64,000 nucleotides of DNA from an uncultured Mobiluncus sp. (GCF_943914685.1 NZ_CALUCZ010000004.1:72946-136945); one strand, 5' to 3'; positions 43,001 to 48,628 are shown, numbered from the stretch's first letter. Notes: generated by a model from the sequence alone, not told the origin. Program-made: numbers and translations.

Positions 43001-46000
43001 TTGGGAGCCGTCGGGTTGATTTCGGTAACGCTGCACTTGGCGCCTATCGGCAAGTTCTTAACTTCGTAGCTCCACAGGTTGCTATCCGTGTCAGTAGTGG
43101 AATCCTCGGGAAGTGCGAAACTTCCGGAAGCTCCCTTGTTACAGGTGTAATAGAAGTTGAACTTGCCGCCGTTAGCTTTGGCTGCCGTGTCAGCGTCAAA
43201 CTGATCATCACTCTTGACGAACTTCAAGACTTTGAAGCCGCCAGTCTGTTCCTGATAGGTGTTGGTCGCGGTGAGGTTAATGGCACCGGTGTTGCCCATC
43301 ACGAACTTGGCCTGGGAACCAATCGTCTTGCCGTTTTCAGTAACCGGTACAGCAGCGCCGTCCTGAGTGGCATTGGTGGCAGACCAAGTGGGAGCGGCGG
43401 GCATGTTGACCGGAGCAGGCCGGTAGGTTTCCTGAACAGTACAGGTCGCGCCGGGGGTCACCTCAATGGTGCTGGGTGTTCCCGCCTTGGTGCTATCCGT
43501 ATTGGCCGCGCCGCCCTTTGCCGGAGCGTAGAGGGTCGCAGAAGTACCGTCGGTGCAGTCGACCGTGAAGGTCACGTTTCCGCTAGCTTTATCAGCAGCA
43601 CCGTCAGCAGCCTTGGTCAGGGTCAGCTGGGCCTTGTTCTTAACGATGTTAACGGTCTGATCCGCGTGCTCGCCGGTGTGCTGGGCGATGATGTTGAGCT
43701 TGCCGTAGTCAGAATCAATCTGTCCACCGCCAGCGTACTTCGGGTCGGAAGTCGCCAGGACTTCTTCGTAATAGAACCGATCGCCGTTCTTAACCTCAGA
43801 TGCATTAACCTTATGCTCGAACAGACCTGTCAAAGTGCCGTCACCTTTGATTTTGGTGTCGTCTTTCTTAGCGTCAGTAGTCTTAGTGAACACCTTGGTG
43901 GCGACTCCGTCGCTAACCTTTGTAAGGGTGCCAATCAGGTACAAGTTACCGGCGACGTCGGGAATGTCTTTATACGTCACATCATCGGTAAGGGTGATGA
44001 CTTCATCTGCCTTGGAGAACGTGGCGGTTTCCGCGCCATCGGTAACCAAGTCAGCGCCGTTCACCTTCGCGGTGGTGGAAATGGCAGGCTTCGGCTTGTC
44101 AACAAAGGTCCAAACCACTTCCAGTTTCCCGGAGACAGTGATGGTCTTGGTCAAAACCGCTACCTGACCTTGGGTAGCCCCTGTCGGGGCATCTACAAAG
44201 TAAGGATCCTCGACCTTCTCAACCGTACCTGCGAAAGAAATCTTAAACGCTTTCTGGTTAGCAATCTTCAGGGTCACCCCATTGACCGCGTCCTTCAGTT
44301 CAATTCTGGTGATGGACTTGCCGTTTTGATCTGTGGCACCCGCCACCGCGAGGTAAACCTTGTCGCCAATAGCCTTACCTGCAGCCGAGTTCGGGTCGTA
44401 ATCGTTCAACTTGACTGTCAACAGAGACTGGCCATCGTTAGCCTTTTCCATGGACAGCTGATCCAAGTGCATTGTTTCCAAGGCCTTCACGACGTTTGCA
44501 TCTTGGCGATTCTCATACGCCGTCTTAGCTTGCTGAATCAACGTCTTAACGTCGGTATCAGCGGCATTACCCCATTGTTTATTTTCCGAATCCCAGGCGC
44601 GCCCGTTATCGGTTATACCAAAAATAACCATCCAGATTGCGTTCTGGTATTTGCCCCAATGTTGTTCGCCATTCTTGGCAAAGTGCCAGGCGAGAGCCTT
44701 AATCGTTTCCGCCTTTTCGGGGTGTTCCTTTGCCCAATAGATTGTTGATTTTGATGGGTCAGTATAAACATTAGCGGGCCCGCCGGGAGATCCATAGAAG
44801 GGTTCAACGCAGAAACTGGGAACGCCGTTTACAGAAAATGAGTTGGCTTTGTCGCTGGGGTAAATAGACAGAAAACTAATCGCTGGGTTCAATTTTGTGC
44901 TTTCACCATCACGAATCTTTTTCGCCCATTTCCAAACATTTGGCTCATGATGTTTCACGTCTGCTGTCCAGTCCTTAACCAGGATAAAGGAACCCGGCGG
45001 GACGATAGGTCCGTTTTCTTCACAAGCCTTGATACCGGGGAACTTAGAGATGCTGGGTGTCTTGCTGTACTGTTCCTCGAACCAGTTCAAGCCCCGCTTG
45101 AGCAGATTGTCAAACTGGGCGTCGAGGTTAGCCACCATTTTTGCCTTGGTAGCAGCATCGATGTTCTTTTCGATTACAAACTGGTCCAGTTGCTGCATCA
45201 CATCTGCTTTAGCGTCTTCAACCTGTTTTTTGAAGTCTGCAATCGCTGTGTCTTTATCAACGCTGGGATCAAATTTGAGCTTGATCTCTTTCATCTTCGG
45301 CTCAAATTTGTAAGCGAACGGAACCGCGCCAGGAACGACCGTCTGGGTGGGAGTCGGGTTCGCACCCACGGCTGCCGGTGCGGGAGATTCCGGTGAAAGT
45401 TCTAGAGCTGGGGAGGATTCCTCAGGGCTGGCAGGCAGCTGCGGAGTGTCTTCCGAACCGGTGGACTCGGTGGAGGTAGCCGGGTCGCCGGAGGGGTCGG
45501 AAGTCTGACCAAAAATACGCGCCTGGGTCGCACCCGTATCAGCCGTCTCGCCTTCGATGGGCTCCAAGCTCAGGGTGAGAGTATCCTCATCTTCCCCAGG
45601 GTCAACGGCGGAAACAGCGGAACGGCTGGAGGAAGCCGCCTGGCTGGAAGATCCGGAAGAGTTAAAAGGTAGCGTAGTGGAGGAACCGCCGGGGAAGATT
45701 ACCCACGCACCAAAACCTTTCTCAAAGCTAGGTTTAAGTGGTTTCTTTGCAGTAGCGCCACGGTCAGGTGCTACTTGATCCAGGGCATCGAAACCATTCC
45801 AGTACGGGTTGCCGTCTCTGACACCGCTGGCCTTGGTGATGCATTCCTTGGGCAGGTACTGAGCCGTAAAGTCACCGACCTTGGCGGTCTCGCCGTAATG
45901 CTCCGCTGCTTCCTGCGGGTCTTTGGTCGAGAACAAGTTACCGGTGTAAGCAAGCACATACCGTTTACTTTTATCCTTCTCCATACCTATTTGTGCATTA

Positions 46001-46215
46001 GGCGAAACAGTCACCGTCGGGTGCACCGAAGCCATGGCGGTCGGAGTCGCCGCCAAGGAGGGCATAACCAAGCCGCCAACGGCCCACGCCACGGCGATTG
46101 CTGATGCAATCACCCCCGCGGTCCAGTTTCGGCTCTTTTTATTCTGTTGCTTAAAGCTCACTAAAGTGGGCTTTCCCGGCTGGTTTTGCCGCGGGTTCTT
46201 GGCTATAGCACTCAT
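31093..46215 (-). CDS. Giant wall-anchored adhesin: thioester domain, DUF5979-like and VaFE repeats, LARTG sorting signal
   Basis: About 5,040 residues. Start: ATG at 46215 with GGAGGT eight bases before; an ATG nine codons earlier lacks a site. Layout: signal segment (~27-50), Ser/Pro-rich region, thioester domain with Cys469 (FCVEPF) and Gln524 (YQNAIW), one VaFE-type module (DNA ~44,100-43,640), about eleven DUF5979-like modules with a CxxE-type second cysteine (~43,640-39,480), about seventeen more VaFE-type modules (~39,450-31,420) interrupted by two DUF5979-like ones, a Pro/Thr stalk, LARTG (31198-31212), a membrane helix and basic tail. Thioester domains bond to host surface amines; VaFE modules hold intramolecular Thr-Gln ester bonds (ending xEE..QTV). 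Inference: a very long, covalently stabilised adhesive stalk. Modules are diverged at DNA level. Confidence 0.9.
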   Translation of the reverse strand: MSAIAKNPRQNQPGKPTLVSFKQQNKKSRNWTAGVIASAIAVAWAVGGLVMPSLAATPTAMASVHPTVTVSPNAQIGMEKDKSKRYVLAYTGNLFSTKDPQEAAEHYGETAKVGDFTAQYLPKECITKASGVRDGNPYWNGFDALDQVAPDRGATAKKPLKPSFEKGFGAWVIFPGGSSTTLPFNSSGSSSQAASSSRSAVSAVDPGEDEDTLTLSLEPIEGETADTGATQARIFGQTSDPSGDPATSTESTGSEDTPQLPASPEESSPALELSPESPAPAAVGANPTPTQTVVPGAVPFAYKFEPKMKEIKLKFDPSVDKDTAIADFKKQVEDAKADVMQQLDQFVIEKNIDAATKAKMVANLDAQFDNLLKRGLNWFEEQYSKTPSISKFPGIKACEENGPIVPPGSFILVKDWTADVKHHEPNVWKWAKKIRDGESTKLNPAISFLSIYPSDKANSFSVNGVPSFCVEPFYGSPGGPANVYTDPSKSTIYWAKEHPEKAETIKALAWHFAKNGEQHWGKYQNAIWMVIFGITDNGRAWDSENKQWGNAADTDVKTLIQQAKTAYENRQDANVVKALETMHLDQLSMEKANDGQSLLTVKLNDYDPNSAAGKAIGDKVYLAVAGATDQNGKSITRIELKDAVNGVTLKIANQKAFKISFAGTVEKVEDPYFVDAPTGATQGQVAVLTKTITVSGKLEVVWTFVDKPKPAISTTAKVNGADLVTDGAETATFSKADEVITLTDDVTYKDIPDVAGNLYLIGTLTKVSDGVATKVFTKTTDAKKDDTKIKGDGTLTGLFEHKVNASEVKNGDRFYYEEVLATSDPKYAGGGQIDSDYGKLNIIAQHTGEHADQTVNIVKNKAQLTLTKAADGAADKASGNVTFTVDCTDGTSATLYAPAKGGAANTDSTKAGTPSTIEVTPGATCTVQETYRPAPVNMPAAPTWSATNATQDGAAVPVTENGKTIGSQAKFVMGNTGAINLTATNTYQEQTGGFKVLKFVKSDDQFDADTAAKANGGKFNFYYTCNKGASGSFALPEDSTTDTDSNLWSYEVKNLPIGAKCSVTEINPTAPKGYEVTISAAGPLVNTSQATTVTLEPIRTDFTNQVSFINQYLPADAAFSLQKAAKFADGTPINDDFVLRYVCSDKSGKKVSDDVKVTGNGEAVSVKGVKPGMTCTITEPKKPAIAKANFKELSFDLSGAQYNVSNSERLVFDVPRNPDAVVLVTATNVYEQKMGSFKLTKKVKADGANPLKDKAFAFRVTCGDEDPVTVNLKNGETWTSKSYLADTECMIHEFNPSNAAVTNTVSYTNAQSLGGDDAKVVIKEGAEPKVEVVATNTVKANYGKFSVTKTVDGDAKATASEFAFEYKCDDVAKTHGTLNVKAGETKTVDNILVGTTCYIKENPVTIDGVTVTPSWVTDLANATGEYEGYKQFTIPEQKNGKAQELKLEAKNTLDYDKASFTIKKVVQGGAVFEPGTTFKFTYSCTAPNGKTYTQATPFGSQAKAKFIEVAPGQESAAIVVPKDSKCSVAEPKTQLDATNKQLVNNPNANPLKYVSTSFVPAGKDLASGEQTVTQGNVFQFAATNVYTEKMTGFKFYKAALTGNNAGNHTEQFYFNYSCQTPAGAVKNGSGYDLRAGSDPVTVENLPVGTKCVVWEKPAVAQANEKVTTKWTVDSADPVDGKEVKPFDTNAKAQPNGVAFTVDKENEALMIGATNDFTVPDTKLVVSKTIVAGENTNVGSKTVKLSATCKYPTDNAEHVIMKDKPFKDGDSAEFTTDVNDVKIPVGATCTITEDGAKVAGHKWTVEMKDGQKVLSDKATGTVTLDTEQGRTVEVINTYERELGKFKIIKSVSAAKNIKVHESYDFTYTCADPDDDTQKVEGKVTGVTDKGYKFAENIPVGYKCHITEDQAGSQNEQGSTLSATLSKNDFVVEKDDVVDVSVTNTYSDANGKFSVKKVIAAGSTASIVNGSYNFEYWCVTPDGSEIGTQDAPMKFSIAYDEKHPDENFWTSGNIPTGSKCSIREVTPSGNTAGIAAEVSWSVNESTTMQGVEPTPYTAVGAKGNFVFGAEGSTAGKFTIGKDGSTTGLTATNKLTHKDVELVLKKIAVSKPHGDYNGTHTVEHFNAQQNTGNKFMTRESVFMKVTCDDKLVSDDQHKDGVWEVPANGDSVTLPVKVSYGAKCTVAELDKNFNDYNMFYYQGWNHDVDMKATFDEAGVEPVEGHYSFDMVQDNKDKAAISFEAKATTQVSVTMTNKWDCFYNVDTTLVQEGVDGKREEGKPLELNIKQTDKYVTLSDTVKASNLPAGHYVAVGRLFDTSKGKVKSFNGGDHITWTDKNGVKQEYMWQEFNITNQSAGYGTQTFKFDTAHNSAYTISVDTLKKYPKGISVAVMIYRDPNYLNDGVLNACNSNCNMIAAELDLPGNQTVIPKWEPTMWTIAFDRTTNSRVLSTNKKTVPTQNLTDNLTYTRVPAGDYILYGRLVQTDDTSKSAVDNHKPITVPAGQDFLGKNRVDNEFTLETAKLTPGAEYVMFEYMLPADVDVNSLAGKTPAELQKMSKAANLPFHAEVDDICQKLYTPKLKTTASIDKPVTPDVSDDAKVTVTDKVKWTNLAGGRTYTMTGTLHIKTADGEDGGVLDDPGATATKTFKVDGPLDALVESGEVELTFTVKAKSLKTQTVVAFEEAKDRGVVVATHEEITDEDQTVYNPSIGTTASVKGGAAEAEGARVATVNMTEAKQVKDSKTKELSDVVVTDKVAYNSIAPGEYVMYGQLMKINGNNTTQVQTTFQKLSIAKDAPANGTMDLTFPGVKVVSGEKYVVFEKLYKASDFDQTAKQPKNGATAVAEHANPKDEAQTVYVPGVTTDAKDGDGDKYVDPTQNIKIIDTVTGSGLIPGKEYTIDGELMMVGANGEPVHTGVFNNHGDVKVVADANGKFTKDLIFEMSVEKAKELGLWVDENGQPTPTGKDLVVFENLKLNGTPVAIHHDITDEAQTVHSGKMGTSAKDSDGNQTMIPGQKNAVITDTVTFTGKFEPKHNYTLVGELHYVTTDANGVKTDAGKVPGVTVQSLPVTSDANGVIAKQTMKFTVPAKSIVEGKDLVVFETLHDGDAKGKVVVKHANPKDPAQTINVVKNSITTTAYDGGKDGKGSDPSDKNLDNSSAKVVIYDLVDYEGLQVGKEYTVTGTLYYQADATLADGTPVKAGQAIDAKYVTVTPAKFVAKTPSSKDKGAVKAIVKFEVDKAALATVPVVVFEDLMDGDVTVATHHDINDEAQVVYNPSLATVATVNGAKLVQLQKNQKDVTVDDKVTITNAAPGTYTLKGKLMAEDGKTVVATSDVPDVKVTKGVTDKNVTFTIPADKVKAGAKFVVFEELVDAKGEVVAEHKEMTSEEQTVRVGSLETTATDKADGDKVADNTKEVTIVDKVDYSGLNLNAKYADGTPKAYLLSGKLMDKETKQPVPGLAPVERVIGPANSVYRAEGQPDRPVEKVITSGTGFELLEFEVPANLILGKPVVVFETVYQDGKEYLIHHDINDDSQTVWAPKLGTKASAAGERGLVLADAKSTVKDTVTFTGMKVGETYVVAGELWNKTQNKSTGIKVTSDPFKAEKATWTEADFMTFEIPAGTVAENDELVVFETLYLGNKADGPAESTHEDPNDPAQTVGSGVKPGMKTVLSVDGNRAWEKNPTIPTVPVDSTQLVDTVSYVGLTPGVKYTLNATLMEIGLDGKVSNTGITGSATFTPDKASGTQQVGFNAIEKGKLKPGYKYVAYEQLIRTDKLGDKPLTHEDPNDGNQTVETSYNPTIETDLTQDGTQVIATDAALDLQDKVQMKGLIKGEKYVLVSRLVYNAGQPDETVLADGLEKFTADSVDMTKVIKFNVTADQLTAPMEAAKAAGSELKLVAYEYLTRASLVTGDDATIKASVTDTAKWDTSHAKADDTRQTVTVVDVPKIGTKLEYEGQKVVWEGDNVKLTDFVEYYNLLPETEYTLNGSLMGIAADGTASDTGVVGTGTLETPKATNGAARVSGTIKDGTAAKVEFTVPLSVLKANDKLVAFEELQLKGKLIAEHKELDDPDQTVKVKHPGVGTEASYDGKSNLTVWKGVNKEGKKAPETYTVHDVIRMANVEEGKTYALDGQVYSKIAYSNGDKTALATNAKTVKVTESMAVDPNADEIAKYGKDVKVYETTMDITVKATDIKSDGDKLVVFEQLWAEGTYESADGGKVTPKGDNKPVATHNDITADSQSINVNRPEFGSLTLTKAVTGWDENTANVERTNANYVFTVTCEQKGSTDTITLHEGESHTIDGIPVGDKCTITENVQNAEEQAGLKDTVKFTEANGVTVESTKNSDGTLKNGEGTVIVGGSPNGTDRVANVIVTAENVFTNDVTIGTHTTGEFGKKTSNGDTITDLVKYQNLQGGKYLLHTYFVEYDKAGQAHKIDYVPSEVREVTVEGGYAVGGHNGTWTIDVKVPTELIQEHKTVVLWEDLYRMPQDRKAFEAQLSKLPTGKTAAGLIAFHHEENLAPGKGTQWLEVSTHFGGFQVTKVVKTAADLPADVVAKIPTTWSFTYEAKVPNGKTAKQGTALKGSFNLTVDPKDPSKAVSPVFDGFPTGTEITITETDATAQIPTQAKWKVTWKSEGWTDGAEGTTKTFTITPAATVSVTALNEFSLVTPTLATVARTADDGKMLKPSEDTAVVDTVTYTNLVQGRDYWLKTELVYVDDTADPNDNKPVLGADGNPLVKWTKVTAETDNSEWVVDKDNPMVVPADANPDADVVFFESLYEMTKDGGEPKAGDKPIVEHRDNADPKQIITRRPALSLQTTAELSGGKAITAGEGATVNDKVTYSGLKAGADYTLVGTLVKKSDGSIVGSPVTVAGLKAEADGSGSWEMSIPLTAKDTASLANGEKLVVFEKAYVGNLPKAGTAAAGTYTPVLAHEDLEDASQTVNVVKPTTPPPYTPGTTPPTPPVESKTTTPPTPPVESKTTTPPPSNPPTIPVAPATTLPPMHPKVPPTLARTGAQAAIFGGLSILMIAAGAGIGLLAARRKRQSDAQ
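31291..31362. repeat. 36-bp tandem duplication in the adhesin stalk
   Basis: Positions 31291-31326 and 31327-31362 are identical. The unit encodes 12 residues (PPTPPVESKTTT type), just outside the wall anchor. It is the only exact long repeat I see in the gene and could vary in copy number. Confidence 0.9.
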
Positions 46216-46295
46216 GCTCAAATACCTCCATTTGTTAGCCATTTCTTCGGTCTGACCCGTTTTGGGGACACTTCACCTGCTTATATACAGTGATA

Positions 46296-46324
46296 AGAAT
46301 ACCAGGTTTCCCAGCTATCTCCAA
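46296..46324 (-). promoter_or_regulatory. Probable promoter of the giant adhesin gene
   Basis: On the minus strand TTGGAG (plus 46319-46324) and TATTCT (46296-46301) are 17 bases apart, giving a ~75-base leader before the ATG at 46215. Confidence 0.55.
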
Positions 46325-46859
46325 GAGTACTTCCAGGATTGTGCTGACAATCTAACTATCACTCCAGAGGCGTTCGGCAAACCCCCGTTTTCCTTTAGGA
46401 AAACTCAGCTTAGCAGGGCAAATTTCGCGAAAATTAGCGGCAGTTTTCAGCGCCCTCTAAGAATGCAAAACTGAGTTTGTCACCTCGGCGCGAGGTAGAG
46501 AAACGGCAAATAAACAGTAAAAACGGCGGTTTTCTGCAAATCTCCCCAGTTTTTTTCGCTAACCTGAAAATAACCTTAAAAATTGACTTCGAACCTGAGA
46601 ACAATGCCCCCCACCGGCGCTTTTGCCCGCAAAAGCGGACCCACAGCACCCGTGCGGCGGCACCGACCTTGTGAAAACACCTCTAACACCGACCCCCCAA
46701 CCCCACCGCCGCGACCCCCAAAACCGACCAGACATTTCCAGGATTCCTTAAGCCTCGGCGTGTCCAATTTCAGATAGTGAAACGGAAAGACCGCCTAGTT
46801 TGAACGCAAACCCCCGGAAAACCGCGAAAAAACTCGGTGAAAGAATTTAGAAAAACAAC
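46325..46859. other. Intergenic region without a recognisable gene
   Basis: 535 bases between the divergent promoters of the adhesin and the small peptide gene. It is locally AT-rich (46390-46600) and then C-rich (46605-46740). Short open frames exist but none has a ribosome site with sensible protein content. No RNA gene or clear hairpin was recognised. Confidence 0.5.
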
Positions 46860-46887
46860 TTGTAATTTCCTGAAAATAGGGTATAGT
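46860..46887 (+). promoter_or_regulatory. Promoter of the secreted peptide gene
   Basis: TTGTAA (46860-46865) and TATAGT (46882-46887), 16 bases apart, predict a ~65-base leader before the ATG at 46960. Confidence 0.55.
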
Positions 46888-46959
46888 TGAGTGTGTAGCG
46901 GCGTTGATGCTGGACTTTCCAGTAATCAGCGGTACGCAAGGATTGAATCTGGAGGAACC

Positions 46960-47145
46960 ATGCAGACACAAAAGAAGGGCATGATGGCCGCAGTGGCGCT
47001 CGCCATGGTGGTGGCTTTGAGCACCCTGTTGCCTGCTCAGGCTGACGATAATGCATCCAACACGACCGGAAACACACAAGTCCAGCCCGTAGAAATCTCC
47101 TACGGCGACTACGAACAGGTCATGGTAGAGGTCAGCGCCGACTGA
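46960..47145 (+). CDS. 61-residue secreted peptide precursor, unknown
   Basis: The ATG at 46960 has an ideal GGAGGAA three bases before it (an upstream in-frame ATG at 46891 lies next to the -10 box and is not used). The product has a basic start (MQTQKKG), a hydrophobic core (MMAAVALAMVVALSTLLP) and a signal peptidase I site after PAQA, leaving a mature acidic, cysteine-free peptide of about 33 residues (DDNASNTTGNTQVQPVEISY, then GDYEQVMVEVSAD). It has its own promoter and terminator, so it is a monocistronic secreted peptide. No family recognised; signalling or structural roles are open. Confidence 0.75.
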   Translation: MQTQKKGMMAAVALAMVVALSTLLPAQADDNASNTTGNTQVQPVEISYGDYEQVMVEVSAD

Positions 47146-47175
47146 GACACTGAGACACGGTAAGCTAAAGCCTAT

Positions 47176-47208
47176 AGACCCGCCGCCAACCGGTGGGTCT
47201 TTATTTCG
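47176..47208 (+). terminator. Intrinsic terminator of the secreted peptide gene
   Basis: GACCCGCCG and CGGTGGGTC pair around a short CAAC loop (one G-T pair) and are followed by TTTATTT. Confidence 0.8.
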
Positions 47209-47244
47209 CCCTCTCACCAGGCACAACACCAGACGGAGGAACCT

Positions 47245-47730
47245 ATGGAACGCAGCAAAATACTGGAAACCCTGCAGGAACACGGCGTCGAATACAAGCT
47301 GGTGGAACACCCGCCGGCCACGACCATCGAGCTGGCAGACGAATATATCGAGGGCCACGAGGGCGTGCGCACCAAGAGCCTGTTCCTGACCAACCGCAAG
47401 AAAACCCGCACATACCTTTTAATTACAGACGAGTATAAACAGATTGATTTGAAAGGTTTTGCCGGCGAAGTCGGGGAAAGCCGCCTGTCGTTCGGGTCCG
47501 GCGAGCTGCTGGCGGAAACCCTCGGCCTGGAGCCGGGAGTCGTCTCGCCCCTCGGAATGATTGACCCCGGCCACCGTTCGGTCGCGCTCTACCTGGACAA
47601 AGCCATGATGCAGGAGGAAATTTTTACTTTCCACCCGGGCGACAACCGCGCCACCCTGTTCATGGGAACCCAGGATTTCCTGCGGCTCTATGACGAGCTG
47701 GGGATTGCGTATCATCTGGTGGAGGTGTAA
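47245..47730 (+). CDS. YbaK/ProX-type prolyl-tRNA editing protein
   Basis: 161 residues, the size and pattern of stand-alone YbaK/PrdX editing domains: HPPATTIELADEYI near the start, KSLFLTNRKK with the conserved Lys, DLKGFAGEVG, LSFGSGELL and GSVSPLG-like GVVSPLGMI, and TLFMGTQDFLRL at the end. The family hydrolyses mischarged tRNA-Pro (alanyl- or cysteinyl-tRNA-Pro). KTRTYLLI and Phe/Asp residues suggest the alanyl-tRNA-Pro deacylase (ProXp-ala/PrdX) branch, though I cannot tell the substrate for sure. GGAGGA precedes the ATG. Confidence 0.88.
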   Translation: MERSKILETLQEHGVEYKLVEHPPATTIELADEYIEGHEGVRTKSLFLTNRKKTRTYLLITDEYKQIDLKGFAGEVGESRLSFGSGELLAETLGLEPGVVSPLGMIDPGHRSVALYLDKAMMQEEIFTFHPGDNRATLFMGTQDFLRLYDELGIAYHLVEV

Positions 47731-47779
47731 TTCCGCCCGCTGGGTTCGCGGCCGGTTGTCCGGTGCGAGGTGGCTCTGG

Positions 47780-48040
47780 TTACATAGCGTCGATGAGGTC
47801 GCGCACCAGACCGCTGGGAGTGGTGTTCATTTTTTTGGCCAAGGCGGTTATTTTGTTTCTCCGGGCTTCGTCCAACCGAATCGTGAAAGGTTGGGCGTTT
47901 TTTCCGATGGTAACGGGCCTGCCGGGCTTGGAAGGAGCGAGATGCGAGCCCGTGTACTCGGGTTCGGTCTCTTGGGCGGTGGCCCATTGTTCGATTTGTT
48001 CATCGGTGTAGGTCGTGCCGTTTGCCGCAGTCCAATTCAT
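47780..48040 (-). CDS. Ribbon-helix-helix antitoxin of a small TA pair
   Basis: 86 residues. The N-terminal half (MNWTAANGTTYTDEQIEQWA) is the part that usually wraps the toxin in this class; the C-terminal half is a ribbon-helix-helix DNA-binding domain (PFTIRLDEARRNKITALAKK, then MNTTPSGLVRDLIDAM). The ATG at 48040 overlaps the toxin stop (ATGA), so the toxin gene comes first, as in BrnT/BrnA. A longer in-frame start at 48103 would lie inside the toxin gene. Expected role: neutralise the toxin and autorepress. Confidence 0.78.
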   Translation of the reverse strand: MNWTAANGTTYTDEQIEQWATAQETEPEYTGSHLAPSKPGRPVTIGKNAQPFTIRLDEARRNKITALAKKMNTTPSGLVRDLIDAM

Positions 48041-48291
48041 TTTTCCAGCCCTACCTCTCTCAATGTTTTCCTGGTTGCCTTCATAGCGTGGAACACGTGC
48101 CAAGTTTCGTTATCATTCTCAATCGCGATGTACTCAATGAGTCTTCCATCAGCGATTCCTACACCCACCCATTGCACAGGGTCGGTATCTCGGGGGATAC
48201 ATCTCAACGTTGTGTTCCAGGCTTCGCGCACCATTGCCGGTGTTATGTCGGGGTGGCGTTGCGCAATCCGAGCGTTGATGTATATCTCCAC
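48037..48291 (-). CDS. Putative toxin partner (BrnT-like position and size)
   Basis: 84 residues from a GTG at 48291 with AGGAAA ahead. It is a small protein with N-terminal AQRHPDITPAMVREAW (a helix typical of ribonuclease-fold toxins that act on translation), a beta-rich middle (WVGVGIADGRLIEYIAIEND) and a C-terminal HVFHAMKATRKTLREVGL segment resembling the end of BrnT-type toxins. I do not claim the family; the support is the overlap with a ribbon-helix-helix gene, size and a palindromic upstream region. Confidence 0.65.
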   Translation of the reverse strand: MEIYINARIAQRHPDITPAMVREAWNTTLRCIPRDTDPVQWVGVGIADGRLIEYIAIENDNETWHVFHAMKATRKTLREVGLEK

Positions 48292-48314
48292 TGTATTTCC
48301 TGCCCACTATTATG

Positions 48315-48344
48315 TACGACATATATTGTATTATGTATTTCGTA
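48315..48344 (-). promoter_or_regulatory. AT-rich operator/promoter of the TA pair
   Basis: TACGA (48315-48319) and TCGTA (48340-48344) form an inverted repeat around a very AT-rich core with TACAAT and repeated TACATAAT boxes on the minus strand, just upstream of the toxin GTG. Confidence 0.45.
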
Positions 48345-48418
48345 AGCGTGCAAGGCATTTTCACTGTGAGACGTGGCTTGTGACACCACCAGCCCGGGCG
48401 GAGACACCCACGCTGTAA

Positions 48419-48463
48419 CCACCGCGCTCGTGAGAACCCCAACGCAACCCACCGCGCTTGTGA
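48419..48463 (+). repeat. Two 15-bp direct repeats with 30-bp period
   Basis: CCACCGCGCTCGTGA at 48419-48433 recurs with one change (C to T) at 48449-48463; a partial CTTGTGACA copy lies at 48377-48385. They lie upstream of the tRNA promoter and could be protein-binding sites. Confidence 0.5.
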
Positions 48464-48510
48464 CATCTTCAGCACACACCGGTGCGTATCCCCCCGCATA
48501 CCCCGCGAAT

Positions 48511-48539
48511 TTGCGCAAGATAGCGGGTTCGGGTAGTAT
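48511..48539 (+). promoter_or_regulatory. Promoter of the tRNA-Ile/tRNA-Ala pair
   Basis: TTGCGC (48511-48516) and TAGTAT (48534-48539) are 17 bases apart; transcription would start near 48546, nine bases before tRNA-Ile. Confidence 0.5.
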
Positions 48540-48554
48540 CTTCTGGTGCCCAAA

Positions 48555-48628
48555 GGGCCTATAGCTCAGTTGGTTAGAGCGCAGTCCTGATAAGACTGAG
48601 GTCGCTGGTTCGAGCCCAGCTAGGCCCA
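48555..48628 (+). tRNA. tRNA-Ile (GAT)
   Basis: 74 bases folding as a standard cloverleaf: acceptor GGGCCTA/TAGGCCC, D arm GCTCAGTTGGTTAGAGC, anticodon loop CTGATAA with GAT, and T arm CTGGTTCGAGCCCAG. CCA follows directly at 48629-48631, so it is encoded. Confidence 0.97.

Noticed and set aside
31192..44748. Very long open frames (700 to 1,220 codons) on the plus strand
   Set aside because: They lie exactly opposite the adhesin codons, have unnatural compositions rich in His, Arg, Val and Leu, and lack ribosome sites. They result from the absence of TTA, CTA and TCA in the adhesin gene.
46434..46777. Short open frames on both strands in the adhesin upstream region
   Set aside because: No ribosome sites, biased composition (Pro/Arg-rich), and mutually overlapping. 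Treated as noncoding.
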